DNA of 6,409 nucleotides, taken from Desulfobacterales bacterium. GTDB lineage: Bacteria; Desulfobacterota; Desulfobacteria; Desulfobacterales; Desulfosalsimonadaceae. Below, piece by piece: positions 5,810 through 6,409 of this stretch. The notes beneath the pieces are model-generated. The model was given only the letters and a program-made list of their open reading frames with translations, ran no database searches and had not been told where the DNA came from. Each line of letters begins with the position of its first letter. Positions within the stretch are counted from its first letter, which is position 1. Both the position numbers and the translations under genes were made by a program. Location of the stretch: positions 1 through 6,409 of the forward strand of contig SKZX01000178.1 of the NCBI GenBank assembly GCA_007127175.1. Reading direction: 5' to 3'.

Positions 5810-6409
5810 TTATCCAACGTTATTCTTTCGCCTTGCGGCAAGCCGGGCAATAACGGCGGCCTGATCACGGGCGGCGCCCCGGTGGCGGAGAACCGCATGA
5901 CGTGCCCGCGCACCCATGGATTGCAGTTCCTCCGGATCGGCAAACAGCCGTATCACCGTTTCAGAAAGGTCTTCGGGGCCGGAAACGCTTATGCCGGCAT
6001 TTTCCGACTCCAGGATGGCCTTTGCATCGATAAAATCCTCCATGGAAGGGCCATACACGACCGCCTTTCCCCAAACCGCAGGCTCCAGCGGGTTCTGCCC
6101 CCCCAGGGGTACCAGGCTGGCACCGCAAAAGACAACGGTTCCGACGCTGTATACCGAAAACAACTCCCCGAAAGTGTCGATGACCACGACCGGTGCGGTC
6201 CGCGGGGCGCCTTCTTTGCCAATCCGGGTTCTCAGCTGGCAGGCCAGCCCCCGGTGGCTGATCTCCCGGCAAATTTGGGGGACCCTTTCCAGGTGCCGGG
6301 GGGCGATGATCAGGATGGTTTCGGGAAAGCGGCGGCATATTTCCCGGTAGGCATCAAGGATCATTTCCTCTTCGCCCTGGCGCGTACTGCCGGCAACCAG
6401 GACGCGGTC
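5810..6409 (-). CDS. waaA: 3-deoxy-D-manno-octulosonic acid transferase (Kdo transferase), C-terminal part
   Basis: The last 199 residues of a GT30 glycosyltransferase; the N-terminal half lies beyond the right edge. WaaA transfers Kdo from CMP-Kdo to lipid A precursor at the inner face of the cytoplasmic membrane, the first step of LPS core assembly. The visible part begins DRVLVAGSTRQGEEEMILDA, which matches the start of the C-terminal Rossmann half. It continues with LIIAPRHLERVPQI, the VVVIDTFGELFSVYSVGTVV segment and the signature GASLVPLGGQNPLEPAVWGK, where NPLEP marks the CMP-Kdo binding region. Many enterobacterial members have His in place of the Gln before NPLE. A typical C-terminal ADPEELQSMGARARHAV helix follows. 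The frame is open to the window edge with no in-window start, so the ATG at 6364 is internal. It ends in a TAA at 5810-5812, and the His-rich gene follows 41 nt later. Confidence 0.93.
   Translation of the reverse strand, partial: DRVLVAGSTRQGEEEMILDAYREICRRFPETILIIAPRHLERVPQICREISHRGLACQLRTRIGKEGAPRTAPVVVIDTFGELFSVYSVGTVVFCGASLVPLGGQNPLEPAVWGKAVVYGPSMEDFIDAKAILESENAGISVSGPEDLSETVIRLFADPEELQSMGARARHAVLRHRGAARDQAAVIARLAARRKNNVG

Noticed and set aside
5570..5864. Plus-strand open frames opposite the His-rich gene, including a Val/Met-rich one that looks like a membrane segment
   Set aside because: The Val/Met-rich run is the antisense reading of the CAT/CAC histidine codons in the real minus-strand gene, which has a full AGGAGG site.

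Overview
The window reads as chromosomal DNA of a Gram-negative anaerobe, most likely a Desulfobacterota (sulfate-reducer-like) bacterium. This is inferred from three things: 2-hydroxyacyl-CoA dehydratase-type Fe-S proteins, which are oxygen-sensitive anaerobic enzymes; a Kdo transferase (WaaA), which implies lipopolysaccharide; and a radical SAM protein, set in GC-moderate DNA with strong Shine-Dalgarno sites. No species can be named from sequence alone.

Layout. (1) 1-1298, minus strand: a two-gene unit, with a dehydratase-family subunit (162-1298) followed by the first 30 codons of a second, probably related subunit that runs off the left edge. (2) 1299-1749: a divergent intergenic region whose right third is very AT-rich and holds a good sigma70-type promoter with three GCTTTCTT direct repeats and a dyad placed where an operator would be. 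(3) 1750-2331, plus strand: a small basic protein of unknown function with a probable N-terminal winged-helix fold, followed by a 3' UTR hairpin and a strong intrinsic terminator. (4) 2487-2799: a roughly 313-bp near-palindrome with 38-bp outer inverted repeats, a 45-bp middle stem and a 25-bp central hairpin followed by T7. No protein is encoded in it. (5) 2816-5318, plus strand: a tightly coupled pair, a U32-family protein of TrhP/YegQ type (tRNA U34 hydroxylation family) and a radical SAM protein of unknown reaction, 4 nt apart. (6) 5319-5453: a convergent intergenic stretch with short hairpins but no convincing terminator. (7) 5454-6409, minus strand: the C-terminal 199 residues of WaaA, then, 41 nt downstream, a small protein with 15 histidines in its first 28 residues.

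The functional groups look independent: anaerobic acyl-CoA chemistry on the left, tRNA modification plus radical SAM in the middle, and LPS core synthesis plus a metal-binding accessory protein on the right. The item most likely to be undescribed is the 313-bp near-palindrome, which abuts the U32 ribosome-binding site. Its two arms also fold locally into matching hairpins, so it looks like either a mobile MITE-like element or a large structured RNA/cruciform. The second is the unknown winged-helix gene with its elaborate promoter.
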